This document shows positions 29,732 to 38,897 of a stretch of DNA of 64,000 nt, piece after piece (the stretch's first letter is position 1; every line of letters begins with the position of its first letter). Source of the DNA: Planctomycetaceae bacterium. GTDB lineage: Bacteria; Planctomycetota; UBA1135; GCA-002686595. The position numbers and the translations under genes were made by a program. The notes beneath the pieces were generated by a model, which was given only the letters and a program-made list of their open reading frames with translations, did no database searches and was not told the DNA's origin. The stretch lies in NCBI GenBank assembly GCA_016125265.1, contig WGMC01000002.1, positions 62,001-126,000 on the forward strand. The letters are read 5' to 3'.

Positions 29732-30805
29732 TCACTCGGACAGGTCGAGTCCGAAGCGGCGCAGGAGGTCGAAGCCGCCACAGGTTTCGGCGACCAGGAG
29801 GTGGAGCCGGCTCTGGTCGTCCACGGGTAGGCGCTTGAGCTCGTACGGTTGGCTGCCGCGCCCGACGGTTCCCGCGTGCGTGTTCACGGCGATCTGGTAG
29901 CCGGCGCGACGTGTCGCTTCCACCGCGCTGGTGTCGTAGTCCCAGCGCCGCCCGAAGGGATAGGCGAACGTCGTGGCCGTGCCGGGGCCCAGGACCCGCT
30001 CGATCGCCTGCTTCGAACCCTCGATCTCGCGCACCTGCGCGGCGGGTTCGAGGCGCGACAGGATCGTGTGGTGGATCGTGTGCCCCCCCATCTCCATGCC
30101 GGCCCGGTGCAACTCGCGCACATCGTCCCACGACAAGTAGAGCTCCTTGCGCAGGGCCTCTTCGTCACCGCCCGCGGCAGCGAAGATCCGCTGGAAGGTC
30201 CGGTCGCGATCCACCTCGTCCGCTTCGTACTTGAGGATGCGCTTGACGTGGTATGCAAGTCGATCGGGACTGCCGTCGAGCAGCGCCGCGATTTGCTGTT
30301 TCGCCGCGGTGTCCTCGCTCCACTCGGTGTAACGGCGCGCCACTTCCTGCACCGGCTGCCGCGCGATCACCCAATGGTATTTGTGCGACCAATTGATCGG
30401 GGCACCGTCCATCGCGCCCGTCTCGAGGAAGATCGTCGCGCGCGCGCCGTACTCGTCGAGCAGGCCGAGCAAGTCCGTGCGGTTGTCGCGGTAACCGTCG
30501 TCCACCGAGAGGGCCACGACACTCGGTCCCTTGCCGCCGGCGGCCAGTAGCCCGTAACCCGCGCGGATGGTCGTCAACGCGTACCGCCCGCGGAACCAGC
30601 CCAGGATGCGGCGCAGGCTGTCGGGACGGATCTTCATGTCCCGGGGCAGAAACCCGTTGCAGTCGGGGTTGTCCACGCAGTGCCCGAAGAGGATCGTCAT
30701 GCGCCGGGGCATGATGCGGTCCACGACCGCATGCAACCCGGTGTGGAACAGGACGCGGGCGTAGGCCTCGCGCAGACTCTGTTTCAGTTGGTGTTTGAGT
30801 GCCAT
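29732..30805 (-). CDS. Polysaccharide deacetylase (CE4, NodB-like)
   Basis: A 357-residue metal-dependent deacetylase. Motif 1 is SVDDGYRDN with D102/D103, and the zinc motif is GGHTIHH with H242 and H246. FAYPFGRRWDYD is a CE4 motif 3 variant and RRAGYQIAVNT motif 4. There is no signal peptide, so it may act in the cytoplasm or on the inner membrane face on lipid-linked sugars; a domain-internal insertion separates motifs 1 and 2. It heads a group with the GNAT gene 21 bases upstream on the same strand. Confidence 0.88.
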   Translation of the reverse strand: MALKHQLKQSLREAYARVLFHTGLHAVVDRIMPRRMTILFGHCVDNPDCNGFLPRDMKIRPDSLRRILGWFRGRYALTTIRAGYGLLAAGGKGPSVVALSVDDGYRDNRTDLLGLLDEYGARATIFLETGAMDGAPINWSHKYHWVIARQPVQEVARRYTEWSEDTAAKQQIAALLDGSPDRLAYHVKRILKYEADEVDRDRTFQRIFAAAGGDEEALRKELYLSWDDVRELHRAGMEMGGHTIHHTILSRLEPAAQVREIEGSKQAIERVLGPGTATTFAYPFGRRWDYDTSAVEATRRAGYQIAVNTHAGTVGRGSQPYELKRLPVDDQSRLHLLVAETCGGFDLLRRFGLDLSE

Positions 30806-30826
30806 GTTTCCGCCGCTGGCCGCGAC

Positions 30827-31945
30827 TCAGCCAATGGTTTCGTCGTCCCGGTCGCCGTCCGTGAGGTACCAGCGGGAAGCATCCTGGGCCGCGCGCACGA
30901 GCGGATGGTCCGGCTGGTGCACGTGGAGGATCACGATCAGATGGTTGTCGTCCCGCGGCGCCAGGAAGCCCGCGCCGCGCAGTTCTTGCGCCCAGGTGGA
31001 GCCGTCGATGGCCGTGGCCTCGACGGCCGCCGCACCGAGGCGGCGCAACTCCTCGACGACGGCGAGCACCAGGGCCGCACGCGTCGCCGGTTCCGGCGCC
31101 ACCAGGTCCACGAGGAATCCCAACGACGCGCCCTCCGTGGGCGGCTGGTAGACGGCGTAACCCACCAACGTGCCCCCCACTCCGTAGGCCCCGAGTGCCC
31201 GCTGGCCGCGCGAGGGTGTGTCGACGAAGCGCCAGTTCAGGTACGCGGCGTCGCGCCGCACCGTCAGCGGCGCTTGGCGCTCGACCTCACGCGCCACGTC
31301 GCGCACGGAGTCCGGAAAGCGCGCGAGGGGAGCCACGGATCCGCCGTTGGACGCGAGGCGCGAAAGCCTGTGTTCCGCGCCCGCGCACGCCCGCCGCGCG
31401 AGGGGCACGGCCATGGCCGCGAGGCGTCCCTCGCGAAGTCGCAGGGCCCGCGCGCGCGCGCCGCCCTCCAACAAGAACGTGTAGGGCCGGATCTTGCCCA
31501 CTTGGGACCAGCCCAGGGTCAAGAAGATGTGCGCCGAGCGGCGGTTGGGAAGGCCGAACACGAGGGGCCAGCCGGCGGCCCTGGTGGCGGCCATCGCCGC
31601 GCGGTCCAGGCCGCTGAAGATGCCGCGTTTGCGCCAATCCGGGTGGGTCATCACGTCCCCGGTCTGGCCAATCGGCGCCAGGGTCGTCTCGTCCCCCATC
31701 GACAGCGCGAGGCGCGGGCTGCACGCGTACCCGCTGATGCCCTCGCCACCGGGCGGGCGGGAAACGAAGCTGACCGAGGCGCCGTGGGGAGAGCGGTCGT
31801 AGCGCCACACCAACTGGTCCTCGACGACGCGCTTCTTGAAGCACGCGTTGAACAGGCGGGTCTGTTCGGCGCGCTCCGCCGGCCCGCAGGCCGATACGAG
31901 GAGCTCTTCGTCGCGCACGCTGGCCGGGTCGATCACGGGGCGCAT
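30827..31945 (-). CDS. GNAT-fold acetyltransferase family protein
   Basis: A 372-residue protein. The N-terminal GNAT core shows the acceptor entry RLFNACFKKRVVEDQLVWRY and the acetyl-CoA loop region VMTHPDWRKRGIFSGLDRAAM (V/I-x-x-x-R-x-x-G type), then NRRSAHIFLTLGW. The second half (AYLNWRFVDTPSR, VGYAVYQPP, ending with a Glu/Asp-rich tail) resembles a second GNAT-like or FemAB-like domain. In related polysaccharide clusters such proteins often sit beside deacetylases. The ATG at 31945 is chosen over an upstream in-frame start because of domain fit. Substrate unknown. Confidence 0.7.
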   Translation of the reverse strand: MRPVIDPASVRDEELLVSACGPAERAEQTRLFNACFKKRVVEDQLVWRYDRSPHGASVSFVSRPPGGEGISGYACSPRLALSMGDETTLAPIGQTGDVMTHPDWRKRGIFSGLDRAAMAATRAAGWPLVFGLPNRRSAHIFLTLGWSQVGKIRPYTFLLEGGARARALRLREGRLAAMAVPLARRACAGAEHRLSRLASNGGSVAPLARFPDSVRDVAREVERQAPLTVRRDAAYLNWRFVDTPSRGQRALGAYGVGGTLVGYAVYQPPTEGASLGFLVDLVAPEPATRAALVLAVVEELRRLGAAAVEATAIDGSTWAQELRGAGFLAPRDDNHLIVILHVHQPDHPLVRAAQDASRWYLTDGDRDDETIG

Positions 31946-31998
31946 CCTAGCGATTCGGGCCGAGACTGGGGCAAGGCCGTGCCCGCCGCCCAACGAAG

Positions 31999-32031
31999 CG
32001 GCCCGGACCCCCGAAGGGAGAGTCCGGGCCG
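31999..32031 (-). terminator. Terminator-like hairpin downstream of the radical SAM gene
   Basis: On the minus strand, CGGCCCGGAC pairs with GTCCGGGCCG (32022-32031 and 31999-32008), and the loop contains CCC-TTCG-GGG, a UUCG-capped extension. There is no T run, so it may be a stabilising or rho-assisted 3' structure. It sits 40 bases after the radical SAM stop and before the GNAT start. Confidence 0.55.
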
Positions 32032-32071
32032 TGAGGGCGGAATCGATCGTCCGCTGCGCGCCAGCCCGTGA

Positions 32072-33481
32072 TCAGGCCGAGTGCAGGTGGTCGATCTTGT
32101 TGCTGGGCGGCGGCACCAAACCGAAGGCCCGACCGACGCGCTTCTTCGCGAACTGCGGATTCTCCATGTAGTACATCGTGCGCTCGATCATGCGGCGCGC
32201 CCGCTGCGGGTAGCCGTAGTACCAGCGCTCGTAGTTGCGCACCATGTCCTTGCGGATCTCCTCGAGCTGCACCTGGGTGAAGTGCTCGTGCACGTAGGCC
32301 GAGCGGTTCGAGGAGACGTAGTTCTCACGCAGGTCGGTGAGGTCGATGTTGGCCTGGTAGTTGTCCCAGGACTCGGTGCCGATCAGCGGGTTGAAGACCG
32401 ACACACGCACCAGGTCCGGCGACGCGAGGCGCAGCACACGCTCGGTCTCCGCGATGTCCTGGGGGGTCTCGCCGGGCGATCCCACGATCAGGTACACCTT
32501 GGCCCAGATGCCCGCGCGGCGGGTCATCTTGGCGGCCTCGACGATCACTTCCGGCGTCAGGTCCTTTTTCAAGACGTCCAGCATGCGCTGGCTGCCCGAC
32601 TCCCAGCCGTAGTAGATCCGGCGGCAACCCGCGCGGTGCATGTGCTTCAGCAAGGGGTAGTCGACGCAGTCCGCGCGGGTGTTCGCGATCCACTCGAACT
32701 TGAGGCCGCGGCGCAGGATCTCGTCGCACATCTCGTGGATGCGCTTCTTGCGAAGCGTCAAGATCTCGTCGACGAACAGGATCACACCCGGGTTGTAGAC
32801 CTTGACGATGTGTTCGAGCTCATCGACGATCAGTTCGGTCGAACGCACGCGGAATCCGCGGCCGGTGAGCTCTTTCTGGCAGAAGATGCATTTGAAGGGG
32901 CATCCGCGCGTCGTGAAGATGTACGCGAGGCGCTCCGGGTTCATCTTGAAGTAACTGTCCATCGGCAGCAGATGGCGCGCCGGCATGGGCAGGTCGTCGA
33001 GCTTCTTGATGAGCGGCGGCGCGGGGTTGTCGACCCAGATCTGGCCGTCGCGCACACCGGCGAGGCCGGGCACCTGGCCGAGGAGCGCGTCGTCGCCGCC
33101 CTCGAGGGCCTTGACGAACTGCGGCAGCGTCTCTTCGCACTCGCCCTTCAGGACGTAGTCGAAGTGCCCGCTGTCCAAGAAGATGCCCTGGTCGACGGAC
33201 GCGTGCGGGCCGCCCATGACGGTGATCTTGCCCTTCTCCTTCGCGTACTTCGCCCAGGCGATCGCGCGGCGGATGTTCGGGGTGAGCGCGCCGAAGCCGA
33301 TGATGTCGTTGCGCTCGATGGCCTCCTTCATCCCCGCGTCGTTCATGATCCGCTCGTCGACGAGTTCGACGGGCAGACCCTCCTTCTCCATGGCCCCGCC
33401 CAGGTAGGCGATGCCGAGGATCATGGCGAGGGGATCCTCTTGGACGTGCGGCTTGATGTAGGTGAGGAGTGACTTGCGCAT
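32072..33481 (-). CDS. B12-binding-domain radical SAM protein
   Basis: A 469-residue enzyme. The N-terminal cobalamin-binding-like domain contains GGPHASVD (residues 90-97) and the typical LGIAYLGGAMEKEG start. The radical SAM core has C194-x3-C198-x2-C201 (RGCPFKCIFCQKE), which binds the 4Fe-4S cluster. GWESGSQRMLDVLKK is a common later core motif. The protein ends with a helical tail (YERWYYGYPQRARRMI). In polysaccharide and lipid clusters such enzymes methylate or rearrange unreactive carbons; the substrate here cannot be told. No duplicate core is visible. Confidence 0.85.
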   Translation of the reverse strand: MRKSLLTYIKPHVQEDPLAMILGIAYLGGAMEKEGLPVELVDERIMNDAGMKEAIERNDIIGFGALTPNIRRAIAWAKYAKEKGKITVMGGPHASVDQGIFLDSGHFDYVLKGECEETLPQFVKALEGGDDALLGQVPGLAGVRDGQIWVDNPAPPLIKKLDDLPMPARHLLPMDSYFKMNPERLAYIFTTRGCPFKCIFCQKELTGRGFRVRSTELIVDELEHIVKVYNPGVILFVDEILTLRKKRIHEMCDEILRRGLKFEWIANTRADCVDYPLLKHMHRAGCRRIYYGWESGSQRMLDVLKKDLTPEVIVEAAKMTRRAGIWAKVYLIVGSPGETPQDIAETERVLRLASPDLVRVSVFNPLIGTESWDNYQANIDLTDLRENYVSSNRSAYVHEHFTQVQLEEIRKDMVRNYERWYYGYPQRARRMIERTMYYMENPQFAKKRVGRAFGLVPPPSNKIDHLHSA

Positions 33482-33804
33482 GGGGTCCTGGTCAGGCCGC
33501 TGGTGCGACCCTCGGGGCCTCGGATGGATGGACGTGGACGTTTACGAAGGGGTGGCGGGCCAAAGCCCCTGCCACCATCGGCTCCGCGTTGCCCGAAAAT
33601 CTACCCCGTCCGTGAGAGTTGCGCAACCGAAGCGACTTCCTTGTGCCCAGGGCGGGCATCTCGGCGCGAGAAAGAGCACCCGCCCGGCCCCGGGGTCGGC
33701 GGCCCTGCCTTCTCCCCGCGGACCTGCGGTGCCCCCCGTTGGGGCCACGGCGCCCCAGAGCCGCGCCCCGAGTCCCGCCCGAACGCCGGGGAGCCGCCCC
33801 CCGC
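33482..33804. other. Intergenic region between the radical SAM and GT4 genes
   Basis: These 323 bases hold no credible gene. A nine-pair stem with one G-T pair lies at 33551-33576 (GGTGGCGGG...CCCTGCCACC), suitable as the 3' hairpin of the ten-gene glycosyltransferase run. The promoter of the radical SAM gene must lie between it and 33481. The stretch 33660-33800 is C/G-rich without visible structure. Confidence 0.45.
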
Positions 33805-35088
33805 TCAGCCCGGCACCCGCCCCGCCGCGGCCAAGGCCAAGTCGTACTCCTCGAGGAACTCCGCCGCGAGCCGGTCGACCGTGAAGCGCTGGAAAAGTCG
33901 GCTCCGCCCGGCCTCGCCCGCGCGGCGAGAGAGCTCCGGGTCGCGCAGGTACCGCGCGATGGCTTCGGCGTAGGCGGGCACGTCGAAGGGGTTCGCGATC
34001 GCGCCCGTGACCCCGTCGACCACCACTTCCTGGCTGCCGCCGAAAACCGTCGCCACCACCGGCTTTTGGTGCTGCATGGCCTCGAGGTTCACCAACCCGA
34101 AGGTGTCGAAGCAGATCGAAGGGGTCACGAAGACGTCCGCCAGCGCGTAGGCGCACTGCAGTTCCTCCCCGTCGAGCCAGCCGGTCGGCACCACCCGGTC
34201 GGCCACACGGAGTTCCCGAGCCGCGTGGGCAAACTCCCCATCGTAGATGTCGCGTTTGCCCATCACGATGAGGCGCAACCTTTGGAACTCGGGCGCCAGG
34301 TGCGCCAGCATGCGCAGGAGCTGCAGCACACCCTTCTGCTCGTGCAGTCGGCCGCCGATGGCGAGCACTTGCATCCCCTCGAGCCCGAGCTTCTTGCGGA
34401 ACGCGGCCACGGCTTCCGCCGGCGGCAACTCCGGCTTCGGTTCGATCGCGTTGTGCACGGTGCGGTGCACGGTGATGCCGTTGGCGCCGATCGCGCGCCC
34501 CAGTTCGTCGGACACCACCGTGAAGCGGTGCACGTCGCGGGCCAGCACACGTCGGATCAAGGTATTGCGCCCGGGCCGAAAGCGCAGGCGTTGGCACGGA
34601 ATGCACTTTTGGGCCCGCGCCTGGTAGTCGCGCAGCAGGCCGCCCTCGGCCTCGCCCCCGTGGAAACACGTCAGCTTCTGGTAGCAGAAGGTCATCACGT
34701 CGTGGGCGGTGAACACCACCCCGGCGCCGCTCTTGCGCGCGGCGGTCAAGCTGGCATAGCCCAGATGCGTGTGGATCAAGTGGCTGTGCACCACATCCGG
34801 TTGGTAGTCGGCGAGGATCCGCGCCATCGGGCCGCGCACGCGCGGGTTGTCGAGGCTGACCCAACCCCGCCAACGGGGGTCGTAGTCCGAGAGGATGTGG
34901 AAGACGGGTGTGCCCTCGATCTCGCTGCGAGCCACCGCGCCGGGAGCGGCCAACTTCGGGTCCTGGGTCGCCGTGACGATCGCGGCCTCGTGCCCCGCGC
35001 GGCGCAGCGCCGCGGCGTGCTCGTACATCTGCCGCACCGAGGACCCGATGCGGGGATCGCTGAGGTCGTTGAGGAAGAGGACTCGCAT
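33805..35088 (-). CDS. Glycosyltransferase family 4
   Basis: A 427-residue GT-B glycosyltransferase. N-terminal MRVLFLNDLSDPRIGSSVRQMYEHA is a donor-side-independent acceptor domain. VVFTAHDVMTFCYQKLTC and QKCIPCQRLRF form a cysteine-rich insert (four Cys within about 30 residues), possibly a small metal site seen in some GT4 members. The GT4 donor domain has GGRLHEQKGVLQLL and SICFDTFGLVNLEAMQHQKPVVAT, with the E-x7-E nucleotide-sugar motif. It is the last gene of the ten-gene run, 13 bases after the flippase gene. Sugar specificity unknown. Confidence 0.88.
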   Translation of the reverse strand: MRVLFLNDLSDPRIGSSVRQMYEHAAALRRAGHEAAIVTATQDPKLAAPGAVARSEIEGTPVFHILSDYDPRWRGWVSLDNPRVRGPMARILADYQPDVVHSHLIHTHLGYASLTAARKSGAGVVFTAHDVMTFCYQKLTCFHGGEAEGGLLRDYQARAQKCIPCQRLRFRPGRNTLIRRVLARDVHRFTVVSDELGRAIGANGITVHRTVHNAIEPKPELPPAEAVAAFRKKLGLEGMQVLAIGGRLHEQKGVLQLLRMLAHLAPEFQRLRLIVMGKRDIYDGEFAHAARELRVADRVVPTGWLDGEELQCAYALADVFVTPSICFDTFGLVNLEAMQHQKPVVATVFGGSQEVVVDGVTGAIANPFDVPAYAEAIARYLRDPELSRRAGEAGRSRLFQRFTVDRLAAEFLEEYDLALAAAGRVPG

Positions 35089-35101
35089 GGACCTAGGCGC
35101 C

Positions 35102-36520
35102 CTATCTGGCGACCGTGGCCGGCGCTGCCGCGGTCGCGCTCGGCGGCGGGCCGCCGATGGAAACGAGGTGCTTCTTGCCGCGGAAGAAGAACGCGATGTA
35201 CGCGAGGTGCACGAGCACCCAGCCGTAACACACCACGATCCCCCAAGCTGCGCCGGTACGCGGGAAGTGGTAGGCGAGGGCAAACATGCTGGGCATGCTC
35301 ACCACGCTGCCGAGCACCGTGATGATGACGGCCACCCGCAACCTCTGGGTGTAGATGTAGAACGAATCGAAGGCAACCGAGAATCCCGAGATGCCGTAGG
35401 CGAGCGCCAGAATCCCGCCCAACTGCACGATGGGCTCCACGTAGCTCGCGCGTTCGTCCCGGTAGATCCAGGACGCTACCAGGGGCAGCACCACGTAGGT
35501 CGCGACGACCGCCAGGGCCATCAGACTTCCCGCCGTCAGGGTGACACGCAGGAATGCGCGGCGGAAACCGTCCGCGTCGCGGCGCCCCGCGATGCCACCC
35601 AACGCGGGCAGCGCGGTGCGGCTGAACGCGCCGAGCGCCATGATCGGAACCTGCAAGAAGCGCTGCGCGATGCGGAAGTACGTCACCCAGGCGGATCCAT
35701 CGCCCTGGCCGCTCAACTTGGCAACGAACTGGATCACGAGCGGCGGCAGGATGTTCAATGTCAACGCGTCGACGCTGCGCAGCGCACCGATGCGAAAGCC
35801 GAGGCGCAGCCCCGCACCCAACGGCACGTCGCGCACCCGCGCCAGAATCTGCGTCGGACCGGGCAGTTTGTGCCCAACGCCGTGCGACATGCGCCGGTAC
35901 AGGTACACGCCGAGCACCGAGCCGCACAGGGATGCGCCGAGGGTGCCCAGCACCGGCCCGGTCGCGGAGCCGCTCAGCCACGCGCCGCCCGCGACGAGGA
36001 CGAGCCGCGAGAACTCGCTGCCCATTTCGAGCAGGGCAAGATCGCCCATGCGGCGCGCCCCCTGGAACGTGGCGACGGCCACCACCCGGGGCAGTTCGAG
36101 GAACGGCGTGAACGCGAGCCACCAGGCGAGACGGCCAACTTCGGGACCGATCTTCGGATCGTCCATGATGGTCACAGCGAGCCACGGGAACAGCCAGTAC
36201 CCGCCGATCACCGTGACCAGCCCGACGAGGAAGTAACTCTTCACTAGGAACGCGAGCCACGAAGCGGCCTTCTCCGCCTGTTGCTTGCTGATGGCCACGG
36301 AGACTTGGCTCACGGTGGCCTGCACCACGCCCGTGGCGAGCAGCATAAAGCCGAAGCCATAGAGGGCGAGCGCCGTGAAGAACTCGCCCTGCAGGAACTC
36401 GCCGAGGAGGTAGGCGACGAGCACCGTGGACAGCAACTGACTGCCCGCGATCGCGGCCTGCGAGACCTGCAACAACGCGGAGTCGCGCACGAACCGGCTG
36501 GCCCGCAATCGCTCCCACAT
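35102..36520 (-). CDS. Oligosaccharide flippase (Wzx/MATE-like)
   Basis: A 472-residue integral membrane protein with 12-14 hydrophobic segments. The N terminus RFVRDSALLQVSQAAIAGSQLLSTVLVAYLLG and the central LRSVDALTLNILPPLVIQF are typical of polysaccharide transporters of the MOP superfamily, which flip undecaprenyl-linked repeat units across the inner membrane. The C terminus is Pro/Ala-rich. It starts at ATG 36520, overlapping the preceding stop by one base. Its presence argues for a Wzx/Wzy-type pathway. Confidence 0.87.
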   Translation of the reverse strand: MWERLRASRFVRDSALLQVSQAAIAGSQLLSTVLVAYLLGEFLQGEFFTALALYGFGFMLLATGVVQATVSQVSVAISKQQAEKAASWLAFLVKSYFLVGLVTVIGGYWLFPWLAVTIMDDPKIGPEVGRLAWWLAFTPFLELPRVVAVATFQGARRMGDLALLEMGSEFSRLVLVAGGAWLSGSATGPVLGTLGASLCGSVLGVYLYRRMSHGVGHKLPGPTQILARVRDVPLGAGLRLGFRIGALRSVDALTLNILPPLVIQFVAKLSGQGDGSAWVTYFRIAQRFLQVPIMALGAFSRTALPALGGIAGRRDADGFRRAFLRVTLTAGSLMALAVVATYVVLPLVASWIYRDERASYVEPIVQLGGILALAYGISGFSVAFDSFYIYTQRLRVAVIITVLGSVVSMPSMFALAYHFPRTGAAWGIVVCYGWVLVHLAYIAFFFRGKKHLVSIGGPPPSATAAAPATVAR

Positions 36521-37680
36521 CAGCGCTGCACCTCGCGGTAGAGCCGCAGCACTTCGCGCGCGTTTTTGGCCCAGGTGTTCTCGAGGGCGTGGGCGCGGCC
36601 CTCTTCCCCCATGCGCCGGCGCAGCTCGCCGTCGCCCACCAGCCGCGCCAGGGCCGCGGCGACGGCGTCGACCTTGGGCTCCACGAGGTACCCCGTGCGG
36701 CCGTCCGCGATGGCGTCCTCGGCGCCGCAACCAAGGGTTCCGATCACCGGTTTGCGGCAGGCCGAAGCCTCCAGGTAGACGATGCCAAAACCCTCGAAAC
36801 CACCGTCCGCGGCGGTGACGGGTGTGTGCACGAAGAGCTCAGCGCCGCGCAGTAGGTCGACCTTTTCTGCCTCGCTGACGTTGCCGAGGAAGTGCACTCG
36901 GTCGGCGAGCCCAGCCGCGGCCGCGATCCCGCGCAGGCGCTGCTCGTAGGCATCGCCGCTGAGCCGCCCCACCAACATGTGGTGCAGGTCGGGATGGTTT
37001 TTGGCCACCTCCACCCACGCCGCCAGGGCCAGGTGGTGCCCCTTGCGTTCCTTCGTCTCGCCGATGCCGAGTGTGTAGCGCAGTCCGTGCCACGGCCGCG
37101 GGCCGACGTCGACGGGTTCGTCGAGGGGCCCGACCTCCACGCAGTTGGGAATCGTGCGCACCGTGAGGTCGCGCCCCTCGGGCCCCAACTCCTCGAGGAG
37201 CCGCCGCGCCGTGAACCCCGATACGGCTATCAGCGCCGCGAGTCGCGCGTAGGTCCAACGGGCGAGCCGCGCGTGGCGCCGGTCCAAGAGCGGCTGCACC
37301 GTGTACGTGCCGTGGGCCGTCGCGATGCACGGACGACCGGCGAGCCGCGCGGCCACGAGGCCCAGGAAGTTGTGCGGGTAGTCCTTGATCGCGTGGACCA
37401 GATCCGCGCGCCGCGCGGCCCGCCACGTGTGCCAAAGTCCCGCGGCGAAACTCACCCAAAAGCGCGGCGCGCTCATGTAAAAAAAGTAGTCCGGCGGCAG
37501 CCCGACCTTCGCGCGCCAGCGCGCCGGCACCGACGCGGAGGTGGGCCGGTGCTTGCGCGCGAGCAGCACCTCCACGGAGAGGTCGTCCACCTCGTCCTCG
37601 AGGGCCCGGATCAGACCCATGGCATAGCGACCGACGCCATCCAGGTCCGACAGGGAATCGGTGAGGTAGAGCACCTTCAT
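36520..37680 (-). CDS. Glycosyltransferase family 4
   Basis: A 386-residue GT-B enzyme. It begins MKVLYLTDSLSDLDGVGRYAMGLI, the glycine-rich acceptor-domain loop. ATAHGTYTVQPLL and AVSGFTARRLLEE are central. The donor domain has GIGETKERKGHHLAL and GGFEGFGIVYLEASACRKPVIGT, with the E-x7-E motif. Start and stop overlap its neighbours (ATGA with the next gene upstream). Sugar unknown. Confidence 0.88.
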   Translation of the reverse strand: MKVLYLTDSLSDLDGVGRYAMGLIRALEDEVDDLSVEVLLARKHRPTSASVPARWRAKVGLPPDYFFYMSAPRFWVSFAAGLWHTWRAARRADLVHAIKDYPHNFLGLVAARLAGRPCIATAHGTYTVQPLLDRRHARLARWTYARLAALIAVSGFTARRLLEELGPEGRDLTVRTIPNCVEVGPLDEPVDVGPRPWHGLRYTLGIGETKERKGHHLALAAWVEVAKNHPDLHHMLVGRLSGDAYEQRLRGIAAAAGLADRVHFLGNVSEAEKVDLLRGAELFVHTPVTAADGGFEGFGIVYLEASACRKPVIGTLGCGAEDAIADGRTGYLVEPKVDAVAAALARLVGDGELRRRMGEEGRAHALENTWAKNAREVLRLYREVQR

Positions 37681-38897
37681 GGCCGTCCTTCTTCGGGCAC
37701 GAGGCCCATCCAGCGCAAGAGCCGCTGGGCGCGGGCGTCCCAGGTGTGCTCGACGGAGCGGGCCAGGCCCTTCTGGGACAGGGCGCGACGCAGGTCCCCG
37801 TCGTCCAAAAGCCGCCGCAGGCCCGCGGCGAGGGCTGCGCTGTCGTCGGGGGCCACCAGCCAGGCGTCCTCACCGTGGCGCAACAGTTCGCGCAAGGAGG
37901 GCAGGTCGCTGGCCACCAGCGGCAGCCCCGCGGCCATGGCCTCGAAGACCTTCAGCGGCGAGGTGTAGCGCGCGCTGATCGCGGGCTGGGAGCGGTTCGG
38001 CACCACGCCCACATCCGCGGCGGCCAGGTACTCGGCGACCCGCGTGGGTTCGACGAAACCGTCGATGCGCACGTTGGCGAGCCCCGCCGCCCTGCGCTCG
38101 AGTTGTTTCGCCTCGCCGTCCGGGCCGCCCGCCACCAGGAGCTGCGCGTGTGGCAACGAGGCCATGGCGTCGACGAGCAGATCCACACCCTTCCAGGTGA
38201 GCAGACTGCCCGTGTAGACGACGAGGGGTTGGTCCGCGTGGATACCCAATCTCCGGCGTGCCTCGGCGCGGCTCGGCAGCGCGGCGAACCGCGCCGCTTC
38301 GAAGCCGTCGTGCTCGACGACCAGGCGCTCGGGCGGCACGCCGAGCGCCCGCAAGTCCTCCGCCACGCCGCCCGAGATCGCGATCAGGCCGTCGAGGGCC
38401 GGAAGGGTCTCCGCGAGCCAACGACGGCGCACGTTGCCCTCGGGCACGCGGTGCACCTCCCAATACACACGCCCGCGGAAGTTCCGCGCGGGTCCCATAC
38501 GCCGCGCGAGATAACGCGCAGCTTCCAGCTCGCGCGAATACACCACGCCGCCCGACGATGCCGCGGCGCGCGCGGCCTCGCGCGAGAACGTCCATTCCTG
38601 GAGCCGCGCCGGCACGAACTGCAGCGACGTAGGCACACGATCGATCCAGTCGAAACAGGGGAGCGCTCGGACGCGGGGCCGCGGTCCGGGCGCGGCGCCG
38701 TAGTAGTCGAACAGGTCCACGCCGGGGGGCAGGGACGGCGTGGGATGCCGACGCGCGTGCCACAGCTCGACGGCCACACGCGGGGCCATGCGCGCAAACG
38801 CCGCGCTGGTCTGCACGACCTGCAGGGACTGGGCCCGTTGGCTCGGCAGCCGAGCGTTGGCCACCAGGACGAGCGGCCCGAACGAAGGGGATGTCAC
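37677..38897 (-). CDS. Glycosyltransferase family 4
   Basis: A 406-residue GT-B enzyme starting at GTG 38897, which overlaps the stop of the sulfatase-like gene as GTGA. LVANARLPSQRAQSLQVVQTSAAFAR is an acceptor-domain start seen in enzymes acting on long glycans. Donor-domain motifs are VVYTGSLLTWKGVDLLVDAM and SPLKVFEAMAAGLPLVASDLPSLRE (E-x7-E). No signal peptide. Cotranscription with neighbours on both sides is almost certain. Confidence 0.87.
   Translation of the reverse strand: MTSPSFGPLVLVANARLPSQRAQSLQVVQTSAAFARMAPRVAVELWHARRHPTPSLPPGVDLFDYYGAAPGPRPRVRALPCFDWIDRVPTSLQFVPARLQEWTFSREAARAAASSGGVVYSRELEAARYLARRMGPARNFRGRVYWEVHRVPEGNVRRRWLAETLPALDGLIAISGGVAEDLRALGVPPERLVVEHDGFEAARFAALPSRAEARRRLGIHADQPLVVYTGSLLTWKGVDLLVDAMASLPHAQLLVAGGPDGEAKQLERRAAGLANVRIDGFVEPTRVAEYLAAADVGVVPNRSQPAISARYTSPLKVFEAMAAGLPLVASDLPSLRELLRHGEDAWLVAPDDSAALAAGLRRLLDDGDLRRALSQKGLARSVEHTWDARAQRLLRWMGLVPEEGRP

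Noticed and set aside
29376-29900. Open frames translating the repeat island (for example starting MGRAFSPGRFCRNTWGVAPG)
   Set aside because: Translation of palindromes and a 16-bp tandem array; such frames are a common misannotation.
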